NCBI GenBank assembly: GCA_013076295.1
Contig: RQOL01000618.1
Location: 3,286,001-3,350,000 of the forward strand
From: Sanderia malayensis
Taxonomy: Eukaryota; Cnidaria; Scyphozoa; Semaeostomeae; Pelagiidae
Length of the DNA: 64,000 bases
Direction of reading: 5' to 3'
Shown: positions 1 to 11,319 of the stretch, in pieces
Numbering within the stretch: the first letter of the stretch is position 1
Layout: every line of letters begins with the position of its first letter
The notes under the pieces: model-generated
Seen by the model: only the letters and a program-made list of their open reading frames with translations
Database searches by the model: none
Told to the model about the DNA's origin: nothing
Translations under genes and position numbers: made by a program

Positions 1-3000
1 CTGTTGTATCTTACTTGAAGAATGTAAAAGACAACTAACTGCATACTCGTGGCTTAGAATTTTAACTAAAATATATAAGTGAATCGTACCTCCTTCATCT
101 GTTTTGAAGCTGTGTGTTCCAATTGGGGAAAAAACATTGACATTTCGTGATTTTGCTGTAACTTCAACTGTATATTCCGTAAATGGAGTCAAATTAGTAA
201 ACATCACTTCTGTTACAGTTACTGTCTGATCAGTCCCAGCTGACGTACCATCACTTTTCTTTTTGATGGATACCTTGTAGCTTTCAACTGGCACATCCCT
301 AGCAACTGCAGCTGTCCATGTAACTTTGGCACTTGTGTTGGTAATGCTGTTTGCTCCAAAACCAGTTGGTGCTTGGGGTTTGGCTAAATAGCAACACGTC
401 AGGGTTAGTTACCATTTAAACTATAACAAAAACATTGTTACAGTCTACTTTATATGAGAAAGCAAATGTGAAATTAATACTTACCGAGTAAGCCTGTTAT
501 TGTAACAGTAAAACTCTTCGAATTCCCTAAGCTAGGAATATCAGCATAACCCACCGAACAATCAATGGATTTTTGGCATTGAACAACACTTTGTGCAGAA
601 TCTGTGATCGAGCATGATGTAAATGATCTTCCAACCGATGGTCCATTTGCAGTTATTTCTATATTCCTTTGAATTACTCCGTTGATGTTTGCGTTAGTTC
701 TAGTCTGAGTGCCGAGACTGTAAATGTCAGAATTCGTGATAGTTGTACCAGATATTTTGTATGACATGACTCCACCTTCTTGTCCAGTGACAGAACAGGT
801 GACCGTGGATTTGCTTCCTCTTGCAATGGACAATGATGAAGTTGTCAGGGTCACTGATGTCTTTGTAACTGCGAAAATTCAATTGATCTGTTTGAAATAT
901 AGTATAACAGAATAGCAAAAGGAAAGAAAAATGCGATTATATGGCAAGGGCATTCTTATATGTAGAATTGCAAGAAAGAAAACTGTTCTTGATATCAGTT
1001 TCATTTCTCACCTGAGTTGCAGCCTAGCAACTCCCATCTCAACCCAACATTCTTCAAGGTGTCAGTTTGGGATTCTACTTTGATTCGTAGGCATTTTGCA
1101 GCAATTGCGATTGGAAAGTCGGCTTGCTTTGATCCATAACGACCAGGAGAGGCAGAAAATATCTGAAAGAAAAACATTTTACTCTTAAAAACGTCTAGGA
1201 ATGAACAAACATCTATCGACAACTGTCTTGAATTAAGATTTATGTAATTCTCCAAAGTTACCTTATTGGTACCGTCAAGTTTATAATCATAAATGGTGCC
1301 GCCTTGTGTATATTTGTATTGAACAGAAAATGTTTTTACATCAGCTATGTTATCATGATCACCGTGTCCTTGAATGACAACAGCCGAAAACGTATGAGCC
1401 GAACCAAGACACAGTTGAATCCATGGCTTGCTGCCTGTAGCCTCCTTCGGAGTACATGAGCCAACCTGACAAGCCGCCCATGTTGTTAGTGAATTAAAGC
1501 GACTTTTGAATGCTTCGTTGCCAGTAGAATAAGTTGAGGCTGTTATTGCAATCGTTGCAGAAGATCCAATACCAATTCGCTTGAAGCATTCTACAATGCA
1601 GAGAAGAAGCTATAATACATGAGTATGGATAAGTAAAGGAGATAAGGAAGCATTTATTTTGTACCTTTGCATGTTTCGATATATGAACTTTGTAGAATTT
1701 CGCTCGGTTAGCCAAACACAGTAATGTCTAAAATATACCTGTTGACGGGCAGCCATAAACATTCAGTCTTAAACAAACTTCATTATTTGAATCTGTTGGA
1801 AGGATCCTTAGATATCTGGCCGTGATTTCAGCGGAGAACCAATTGTACACAATTAGATTTCTTGAATTGCATCCAATAAATTCCTTGGAAAGAAAAAATA
1901 ACTTTTCAAAAATCTAAGATTCAATTACGAAAAACCTTCATGAAAAACGGTATGTAAGTGTTATGTAATGCAAGGTTGTAAAAATATCAATATGCCATAT
2001 CAAAAATATCACAAAGAAATATACCAATCACCTTCTCACTGTTTCCTTCAGAATACGTTGTTAAAGACGACAATGATGAACCATATTGTATTTTAAATTT
2101 TTTCACCCATTTATCCTCAAGTGGATGTCCTTGAATAGCAACTCCACTGATCTGTTTCACTTTGCCAAAGTCAAATGTAATGTTATGAGAACTTGTAGCA
2201 TTACCAGCACACCATGCTGCATTGGAATTTATTTTTGCTTTCGAAGACGGAACGATGCCTGTTGACACTGTTATTGTTGGTTCGTATGTAGATGGCTCGC
2301 CAGCCTCCATTCCAAAACTCGATGAACACACTAAAGGGAAAATCAATGTCAAACTAATATATCTCCAAAACAAAGTTTGCTTAGCTTTAAACGGATTTTC
2401 TGCTTAGTAGTTCTAGTTTACTCTGAAGCCGGTTCGAACTCGATAACTTTGTTTCACGGTGAAATGGTCATGGGTTCGATTCTACTGCACTTTGCAATAT
2501 TCTGTGGTGATAAGGGTGTGTGAATAACACAAAAACATCTACCTTGTGGAAGTGCATAAATTTCTACTCTCAATGCATCATCATTTAGTGTTTCGGTGTT
2601 CTTCAAAAACTGGACATATCTGGTCGAGATAGGGCTGACTTTCAGTAAATTAAACTTGACTCCCATGTTGTTCGTATTTCCAGCAAAAATCTGAAAGAAA
2701 AAAACTCATAGTTGGGATTCTATTTTATCATAGTTAAATTCAAACTTAATACAAGGCAATATATCAGTGGAAAACACTTGAAGCTCCATGTCAATATAAT
2801 TCCAAAATTTCCCATCTCCTTATCTATCAACAGTTAAATCAGTAAGTAAAAATCAATAAGGTGAACAAACAAAATATATTTATGTGTTTAATACCTTTAT
2901 TGATGATGATCCCTCACGTTTTACGGAAACGAAATTTGCATTACTTTGACTGAACTGTAATTTGTAATCAGAAAAGTAGTTTGATGCATATGTTGGATCA

Positions 3001-3149
3001 CCCTGAGTTGCAATGCCATTAACAAGCATCGTTCTACCAAGATCAACTTTAAACCAAAAACTGTTACTACTGTGGTCTCCCCATGGCTTGTCATTGTGTA
3101 ATCTGCCATCTTTAGGCAAATATCTTCCATTAGACCAATAGGTTTGAAA

Positions 3150-6128
3150 GGCAAGGACTTCATGTATGTAAACTATAGGTTCCGAAATACAATTATAAGC
3201 TAATGCATGATATAGGGGTAATATGTGTGTCACTACAATGTATATGTAGTGTATAACACATGTATAACACATGTATAACACATGTATAACACATGTATAA
3301 CGCATGTATAACACATGTAGAACATGTATAACATATGTATTAGTGTATTATCAGTGTGCATCTCGGTGAAAACACGTAAATACAGTGAATAGCAAGTGTA
3401 TAAGGGTGTGTATAAGTGAACACAAATGTATTAGTGCATTATCAGTGTGCATCTCGGTGAAAACACGTAAATACAGTGAATAGCAAGTGTATAAGGGTGT
3501 GTATAAGTGAAGACAAGTGTATTAGTGTATTATCAGTGTGCATCTCGGTAGAAACACGTAAATACAGTGAATAGCAAGTGTATAAGAGTGTGTATAAGTG
3601 AAGACAAGTGTATCAGTGTATTATCAGAGTGCATCTCGGTGAAACCACGTAAATACAGTGAATAGCAAGTGTATAAGGGTGTGTATACGTGAACATAAGT
3701 GTATTAGTGCATTACCAGTGTGCATCTCTGTGAAAACACGTAAATACAGTGAATAGCAAGTGTATAAGGGTGTGTATAAGTGAACACAAGTGTATTAGTG
3801 TATTATCAGAGTGCATTTGGGTGAAAACACGTACATACAGTGAATAACAAGTGTATAAGGGTGTGTATAAGTGAAGACAAGTGTATTAGTGTATTATCAG
3901 AGTACATTGGGTGGAAACTCGTAAATACAGTGAATAACAAGTGTATAAGGGTGTGTATAAGTGAAGGCAAGTGTATTAGTGTATTATCAGAGTGCATTTG
4001 GGTGAAAACATGTAAATACAGTGAATAGCAAGTGTATAAGGGTGTGTATAAGTGAACACAAGTGTATTAGTGTATTATCAGAGTGCATTTGGGTGAAAAC
4101 ATGTAAATACAGTGAATAGCAAGTGTATAAGGGTGTGTATACGTGAACATAAGTGTATTAGTGCATTACCAGTGTGCATCTCTGTGAAAACACGTAAATA
4201 CAGTGAATAGCAAGTGTATAAGGGTGTGTATAAGTGAACACAAGTGTATTAGTGTATTATCAGAGTGCATTTGGGTGAAAACATGTAAATACAGTGAATA
4301 GCAAATGTATAAGGGTGTGTATAAATGAACACAAGTGTATTAGTGTATTATCAGAGTGCATTTGGGTGAAAACACGTAAATACAGTGAATACCAGGTGTA
4401 TAAGGGTGTGTATAAGTGAACACAAGTGTATTAGTGTATTACCAGAGTGCATCTCGGTGAAAACACGTACATACAGTGAATAGCAAGTGTATAAGGGTGT
4501 GTATAAGTGAAGACAAATGTAGTAGTGCATCATATTATGCAAGGCATAACTCACAAGAAATTGTGTTTTTTGCGACTGTCATGAAAGCATAGAATAAAAA
4601 TTTGCAAGATGCTACATTCCTAAAGACAATATTTGCACTATTTGCAATAACGATTTACGCACTGTTCAGAGAAGTGCATTGTGATAACACGGGTGTACAC
4701 TTTTCATTCACTTTATTTACTTGCTATGACATAAATGCGCTCTGATAATAGGCCAATACACTTGTCTTCACTTGCACACACTCTTATACACCTGCTATTC
4801 ACTGTATTCACGTGTTTTCACCCAACTGCACTCTGATAATACACTAATACACTTGTGTTCACGTATACACACCCTTATACACTTGCTATTCACTGTATTT
4901 ACGTGTCTTCACCCAATTGCACTCTGATAATACACTAATACACTTGTGTTCACGTATACACACCCTTATACACTTGCTATTCACTGTATTTACGTGTTTT
5001 CACCCAAATACAGTCTGATAATACACTAATACACTTGTGTTCATTTATACACACCCTTATACACTTGCTATTCACTGTATTTACGTGTTTTCACCCAAAT
5101 GCACTCTGATAATACACTAATACACTTGTGTTCACTTATAAACACCCTTATACACTTGCTATTCACTGTATTTACGTGTTTCCACCCAAATGCACTCTGA
5201 TAATACACTAATACACTTGTGCTCACTTATACACACCCTTATACACTTGCTATTCACTGTATTTACGTGTTTTCACCCAAATACAGTCTGATAATACACT
5301 AATACACTTGTGTTCATTTATACACACCCTTATACACTTGTTATTCACTGTATTTACGAGTTTCCACCCAATGTACTCTGATAATACACTAATACACTTG
5401 TCTTCACTTATACACACCCTTATACACTTGTTATTCACTGTATGTACGTGTTTTCACCCAAATGCACTCTGATAATACACTAATACACTTGTGTTCACTT
5501 ATACACACCCTTATACACTTGCTATTCACTGTATTTACGTGTTTTCACAGAGATGCACACTGGTAATGCACTAATACACTTATGTTCACGTATACACACC
5601 CTTATACACTTGCTATTCACTGTATTTACGTGGTTTCACCGAGATGCACTCTGATAATACACTGATACACTTGTCTTCACTTATACACACTCTTATACAC
5701 TTGCTATTCACTGTATTTACGTGTTTCTACCGAGATGCACACTGATAATACACTAATACACTTGTCTTCACTTATACACACCCTTATACACTTGCTATTC
5801 ACTGTATTTACGTGTTTTCACCGAGATGCACACTGATAATGCACTAATACATTTGTGTTCACTTATACACACCCTTATACACTTGCTATTCACTGTATTT
5901 ACGTGTTTTCACCGAGATGCACACTGATAATACACTAATACATATGTTATACATGTTCTACATGTGTTATACATGCGTTATACATGTGTTATACATGTGT
6001 TATACATGTGTTATACATGTGTTATACACTACATATACATTGTAGTGACACACATATTACCCCTATATCATGCATTAGCTTATAATTGTATTTCGGAACC
6101 TATAGTTTACATACATGAAGTCCTTGCC
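3150..6128. mobile_element. Foldback (FB-type) transposable element inserted in a coding exon
   Basis: A 2,979-bp inverted-repeat element. Both ends read GGCAAGGACTTCATG inward, and the outer ~100 bp of the two arms looks identical. Each arm is about 1.38 kb: a short unique end, a run of ~11-bp TGTATAACACA repeats (3248-3330 and its mirror), then about 13 tandem units of ~91 bp. Variants in individual units occur in the same order in both arms, for example CTCGGTAGAAAC in the third unit. A ~220-bp non-repeated loop lies near 4525-4745. Direct AAA flanks (3147-3149 and 6129-6131) are probably the target duplication, and copy B lacks the insert at the same place (near 29836). There is no transposase; the ORFs inside are repeat artefacts. 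Long arms made of tandem repeats are the classic layout of Drosophila FB elements. Confidence 0.85.
3340..4525. repeat. 91-bp tandem repeats, left arm of foldback element
   Basis: About 13 head-to-tail units of ~91 bp; for example GTGCATCTCGGTG begins at 3356 and again at 3447. Units differ at a few positions (CATCTCGG or CATTTGGG, GAACAC or GAAGAC). The mirror-image array is 4750-5940. Confidence 0.85.
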
Positions 6129-6927
6129 AAAGTATCCAATGGCAGAAAATTTGCTGTCATCTAATACTCTATTTTCAGCTCCAACCTCTGCTATAAAATC
6201 TGGAAAAAATATAAATCAGTAGATTATCTTGCAGTTTATGAATGATGCAAAAAGATGTACCAAAATAAATTACACATATGCATAGTCAATTCAGCTTATA
6301 AATATAGCTAAACAGAGCTAAGCTCAGTCAAAAACACGCTAAAAATATCGCACCAGTATCACACCCAATGATTTCAAATCTCATGCATTTATTTCCATTG
6401 AAAGTATTGGGTTTCACTCGAACATAGCGAGCTTTTAATCTGACTTGAAACCAATTAACAACAATTGTACTCTGATTAGCATTGCCAACAAATAGCTATA
6501 AAAAATAAGAATGCAAACTAAATCTAAAAGTCAATGTAGAAATTAAAAAGATAACATATTTAGCATGGATTAAAATTTTTCTCGAGAAATAATAGAATGC
6601 TTACTTTGTTGACACCTTTTTCTGTATATGCTGCAAGTGAAGTTTCAGTAATGCCATATTCGACATAAAAATCTTTTACCCAAGATGATGCTGTTGGATT
6701 ACCTTGTACTGCGATACCAGTCATTGTAATTGTTTTGCCAAAATCAATCTGGATATATTCATTGGCATTGTTAGTATTTGCACACCAAGATAAAGCACCT
6801 GATAGCCTTCCCTTTATAGCTTCATTACCAGAAACAAAAGAAGATGCAGTTAATACAAAACCAGATGGTAAGGAAAGACCACTTTCTATTCCAAAACCTT
6901 TGTTGCATACTGAAAATATGAAAAAAT

Positions 6928-7007
6928 ACGTTATGTTATGTTATGTTATGTTATGTTATGTTATGTTATGTTATGTTATGTTATGTTATGTTATGTTATG
7001 TTATGTT
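6928..7007. repeat. (GTTAT)n microsatellite in receptor copy A intron 3
   Basis: About 16 near-perfect copies of a 5-bp unit lie next to the acceptor of exon 4. The same intron in copy B has only a short, interrupted run (30588-30632), so the tract expanded after duplication. Confidence 0.85.
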
Positions 7008-7412
7008 GTGCTACTACTCAAAACTTGCCATATGAGCATCCATATAATTCAAGTCGCAGACATACATCAGAGCCATTTTTTTGTGTTGGTCGAAATTCAA
7101 CATATCTGGCTGGAAAGGGTTTACTTTCAAATGATCTTTTTATAAGCTGGTCTTGCCCAGTGGCACCATCGTATATCTATAGAACAAAAATGAATAATTT
7201 TCAGCAAGCAGAGGACTATTACTAAATGTAAATAAAGCAAAGGGTATGTTATGACGAGTGGATTAAAGTGGAATTAACTGAACTGCGATTTTTCATCTCT
7301 GGGTGGAGTAAGCTTGAACCTCAAGGAAAGAAAAGAAAAGTTTTGCGTGTTTTAATTTTCCCTATTAAAACACATTGAAGTAAATCATGCGAGCAAAGCA
7401 GATAAAATGAAA

Positions 7413-7441
7413 AGAAGCTAAACGCAGTGCGTTTAGCTTCT
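7413..7441. repeat. Short perfect hairpin in receptor A intron 2
   Basis: AGAAGCTAAACGCA is followed directly by its inverted copy, giving a ~14-bp stem with almost no loop. It lies in a long intron (7177-8055) where I see no exon. Function unknown. Confidence 0.5.
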
Positions 7442-8919
7442 GTTAAAGGAGTACTCCTCAGAGAAAATAAACGAACTTGTCAAAGAGCCCGTCGATAGAC
7501 AATAACAGAAATGATCGCCCAAAGTGATTAAGAGTACTGAAATTAAAATTGATTGGAATGTTTCCTTTGTTGTCTTGATTTTTAAAAAAGCGATCGATGA
7601 AAAGAAAACGATTTTTGATAGCTGTTGTGATCTGCTTCTTGATCGAGCAACCATATGAATCATACAGCATGCATTTGTTTTTGCGGAATGTCCTTTTAAG
7701 AATATCGTGGACAGAGAAAATACAAATCAATGGCTACTTCAGAAGAGAGAGGGAGGACGAGCGCCTGTTGCATGCTTAAAAAAATTAAAGAGAGAAAAAA
7801 TGGATTAGCAATTAGTGAATGTGTCAGAGGAAAAGGCAACAGGGAAGTTTGAAGAACTATCGTATCAAATAAGCATCTAATACGAGCGGTAACTGAATAG
7901 AAGAAGTAGAAGTTCCTATTTCAATACTTTACAGTAGGTTACGCCAGCAGTAAAAAAAGTTTAGAAATTTGAAGTTAAAATTGTGGAACATATGCTTAAT
8001 TTTATTCATACTATGTGTTCAAAGATCTGTCTACTTGTGTTTACTTCATACTGACCTTGTCAATGCTCCAATCTTCTCTTGTAAAATGATATAGAGTTCC
8101 ATCAATACTGTACTTTAACTTGAACTTCTTTATATAATTTGGTGTATAAGCAGGATCTCCCTGTATGGCAATACCAGTTACTCTGAGTCGCTTCTCGAGG
8201 TCTATTCTCACCCACTGATTTGTCTGGGTAGCTGTTGCAGAGCACCAACATCTGTTATTATTCAGACGAGCTTCCTTTCCTTTATGTGTGTTTGAATTGA
8301 AAGTTGATGACGCTGTTATTTGAGCATCACTTATTATCCTCCTTTCCATACCCAACGGCTGTAGGCAAACTGTAAATAGGTGAAGGGGGGGAAATCAAGT
8401 TCAGAAAATTATTCAAACTGATAGTGTAAGTTTTGTCATCTAATTTGATAAGGAAAGGTAAAGCCCAACCATTAACTACGTTTATATTCGTGTGGAAATT
8501 TCACTGTGGATTTATTCAATGAAGAATATCTCTGATGCTATAATTACGCTTTGGATTTTAAGTATTTGGACAAGAAAGCTCAAAGTTGTCGTACAAATCG
8601 CAAATTACAAAACTGTAAGAATGAAGTGCGCAAGTTGTTTTTAACACTTTTCTCACTAAAACAACGTAGAAAGTTTCTTAACTTTTTTCAGTCCCAAAAT
8701 CTTCTAGCCAAAGTTTCTTAAGTTTTGAAGATAGGGGCCTATGGTTTCTTATAAAGGGTTTCTTAAATAAAATAAAGGATAAAATAAAATGGGTGTATTG
8801 TATTGAATGAAGATTAAATGAGACTTACAATTTGTTGCCGCTGAACACATCCAAGTATTCACATAGAGGGCAAACAGCAGATAAAGGAAAAGATTTTTTT
8901 TGCAGTTGCAGTTCAACAT

Positions 8920-9107
8920 TTTTGATTTTCCACACACCAAGAAAACATAATTTACTTCCTTCTTGGTCTGCGGAATGCGGAAACACTTTGCAAGTTAAAA
9001 ACACACATGAATTGAATTGATAGTTGAATTAATTGAATTGAATTACAACGTTGCGAGGGAAGCAATCAGCAAAGTTGGGGAAGTCACTCAAAACATCTAT
9101 TGCAAGA
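8920..9107. promoter_or_regulatory. Divergent promoter between receptor A and phosphoesterase A
   Basis: The two initiator ATGs (8919 minus, 9108 plus) are 188 bp apart, so the interval must hold both 5' UTRs and any shared promoter. It contains repeated TTGAAT/AATTGA steps and no clear TATA box. The equivalent interval in copy B is 32555-32731 and is very similar. The promoter call rests on gene arrangement. Confidence 0.55.
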
Positions 9108-10603
9108 ATGGCATACGAAATGGCGGATGCATTTATTGATCGACAAGATGGCGATGCAAGAGACCGAAAGCGTCTGAAACAATACAAAGCAATAATTGCA
9201 ATCGTATTTTTTGCCTTCATCGTATGCCTGATTCTCTTTATATGTTCGATTTTTCTTGATTTCGGCTGCCCAAAGCACCTGGCTAGTAAAAAGCACAGTT
9301 CCGCCCCGAGTCTTAAATTCTTCCACATACACATTTTTTTATAAGAAACCTGGCTCAAGGCCTAGTAGTAAAAGTTTCTTAATTTTTAGGCACATTTTAG
9401 TTCTAAAAGTTTCTTAAAAGTTTCTTAATTTAATAAAAATGTTTGCAGTGAAAACGAAGAAAAAACGTGGATGTAGCAAAATATTAGTATTATAACAAAG
9501 AAAAATCGTCAATGTGAAAAATCGTCATGTGGAGCCGACAATGTTATGCTTGAACATACTTACTGTAGTTGATATTTGTTAAATCCGTGAAGGAAAAACG
9601 TGTTTCCGAAATTTCTAATGTTTCTTAAATATTTACTTGTAGTTCTAAAAGTTTCTTAAATTTTAGGGCGTCTAGATCTAGGTTTCTTTTAAACCGGTTT
9701 CTTATAAAAAAAAACGTGTATCTGACGTGCATTTAGATTTGTATTATGACAGCAAAGTGAATGGAAAATCGTTCTGCCGTTCAATGCCGAACACTTTTAA
9801 CATAACTCCAGTTGTTGCTGCATTTGAGGCACAATATGGCAGGGTTGGTTGCGATTCTCCGATGAAATTAATCCACTCAACTCTGACCTACATGAAAAGT
9901 TTAACAAAAGACAAGAAAAATCCAGTTGATGTTGTTCTTTTAACAGGTATGCATACTGTGGCATAACTACAGTCGCCTATTTCAAGGTGTTACTTGCTTA
10001 TTTCACAGCTGTTTGAAAATGATTTTGACATTGGGTAGGGGGTGGGTGAGTGCATATATAGGGGCCCTGAGTGCACCTTGTGAGAAACGTTTGAGACAAC
10101 ACCCTTTTATGGCTGGAAAACGCCTCAGTTGTGCAATTTGCACTATTCAATTGATAAATAAATCACGATATTTTGATTCCCATTCAGGACTTTATAAATA
10201 GAGATTAAAAAAAACAACAAAAATATTTGTGAATTATTGGCGGGGGGGGGGGTTGAAGCTCCCAACTCCTTGTTTATTTGATGTCTTTATTTTGTTTTTC
10301 AGGTGACCTGTCGGCTCATGGGATGCAGAAAGGTTTTGTAAACGGCACCTCACTCACAGGGACGAGTATTGAAAGCAATAGAGGTGCTGAGTGAAGCATT
10401 CGGAGAGACATTACCAGACATCCCATTCGTGCCTGCCATTAATCGGCAATAATGACTTACCTGGTCACTATGTGCTACCAACTAACAAATCGTACTACGA
10501 AAGTGTTCTTGCAATCTGGAAGCCATTGATCGTTTGCGATAAATGTAAGCTCAAAGTCACAACAGAGGCAGAGTTGAGAGGCACCTTCTTAATTGGAGGG
10601 TAA
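9108..10603 (+). pseudogene. Truncated PPN1/ASM-like phosphoesterase, copy A
   Basis: Duplicate of exons 1-2 of the intact gene at 32732-35413. The type II membrane anchor is readable (start 9108). The reading frame is then broken by a 389-bp MITE (9330-9718) inserted just before the first metal-binding motif. Sequence resumes at 9721 with the D-x-H region and reaches the exon 1 donor near 9945. The exon 2 equivalent (~10303-10603) carries small insertions relative to copy B: a 4-bp repeat near 10350 and an extra ~4 bp near 10435. Similarity stops abruptly at 10603, so exons 3-5, with the remaining metal ligands, are missing. No active enzyme is expected. Confidence 0.85.
9330..9718. mobile_element. 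389-bp MITE with TA target duplication
   Basis: The insert is absent from copy B, where CTTCCACATA runs straight into TCTGACGTGC. Ends are CACATTTTTTTATAAGAAAC and its near-inverse GTTTCTTATAAAAAAAAACG, flanked by TA (9328-9329, 9719-9720). Internally it repeats AAAGTTTCTTAA. It has no ORF. A TA target and AT-rich termini suggest a non-autonomous Tc1/mariner-type element. Relatives are at 35623-35861 and about 32041-32425. Confidence 0.85.
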
Positions 10604-11319
10604 ACGATATAATTCTGTGAACAATTTCCTCTCAGCTGAACTGAGAAATTATGAATGTAATTATCTTCTGTGAAGAAATAAGAATGATCACTTTGCTATT
10701 TTAAAACAACATGCCATGAAGACGGAGAATGAATCCGACAATTCAATTCAATGTGGACTGAATATGTGTTTCAGAATGAGAATGTAATTGTCAAAAAGAA
10801 AATTCGATGAGAGCAAAATGAGAGCCTATTCATATTCTAAAAAGCCTTTAAATTTGAAAAAGTTTCCAGACAGGCAAGGCACTTTACAGTCGAACAGTTA
10901 ATAGTAGCCACCTCTAATTTACGATGACTAGAAGTTACAAAAGAATTGAGGTTAGATACGTGCAACCATATCCCAGAGATCACTGGTAAGATGCATAAAT
11001 TATCTTATCTCATGACGTCATATATTATATTTCGGCGATGAAAGTTACAGTTAAAAATTTCTGCATTGTTTTCTTTGCAACTCAAGATTAGCATGTTCAT
11101 AAAAATTAGTGCAAGAATTTATGTCTTTTAAAACAATAATGCTTTCTGCTCGCGTTGGGTTTAATTCAATCGTTACTTGTGCAGTGAAAAACTACTTCTA
11201 TATATTCTTTTGTTTAAAAACTATTCTTCAGTACTTTACAAAAACAGTTGATAATACTATAATACTTTAATAATACTTTTATCTGCAACCGTAAAAAATA
11301 GACGCTGGTGGAATGATGG
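10604..11319. other. Unique spacer between copy A breakpoint and receptor B stop codon
   Basis: AT-rich sequence beginning exactly where similarity between the copies ends (10603 versus 33821). The right part should include the 3' UTR of receptor B (minus strand). I found no coding exon and no convincing polyadenylation signal. Confidence 0.6.

Larger units (their letters stand above)
90..8919 (-). pseudogene. Receptor copy A, 5' part: F5/8C x5, Ig, first FN3; broken by a transposon
   Basis: This is a tandem duplicate of the 5' part of the complete receptor at 11320-32554 and runs off the left edge. Thirteen exons are visible, near: signal peptide 8829-8919; F5/8C-1 8056-8369 and 7029-7176; F5/8C-2 6605-6909 and 6354-6495; F5/8C-3 6131-6199 plus 2895-3146, and 2543-2690; F5/8C-4 2032-2330 and 1739-1883; F5/8C-5 1262-1590 and 1012-1162; Ig 485-868; FN3 90-383. 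Splice sites and phases match copy B, and small indels are in frame (9 bp in F5/8C-5, 6 bp in the Ig exon). The sixth exon is split by the foldback element at 3150-6128. Reading into the element gives a stop at 6075-6077. A full-length product is therefore not expected unless domain 3 is skipped. 'Pseudogene' is an inference, because the 3' part is not in the window. Confidence 0.7.

Noticed and set aside
2410..2530. tRNA-like stretch (GGTTCGAACTCG..GGGTTCGATTC) in a receptor intron, also at 29106-29215
   Set aside because: Two B-box-like strings but no A box at the right distance and no other copy outside the duplicated pair; too weak to list as a SINE.
3806..5438. ORFs inside the foldback arms (SLIHTLIHLLFTV type)
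   Set aside because: Same peptide in every 91-bp unit and in both arms; repeat artefacts with no start context or family.
6735..7225. Plus-strand ORFs over receptor A exons 3-4, including MLCYVMLCYVM repeats
   Set aside because: Antisense to real minus-strand exons and a translation of the GTTAT microsatellite.
7458..7730. 90-aa minus ORF in receptor A intron 2 as a transposase remnant
   Set aside because: No recognisable catalytic motif and no counterpart in copy B; composition looks like intronic AT-rich DNA.
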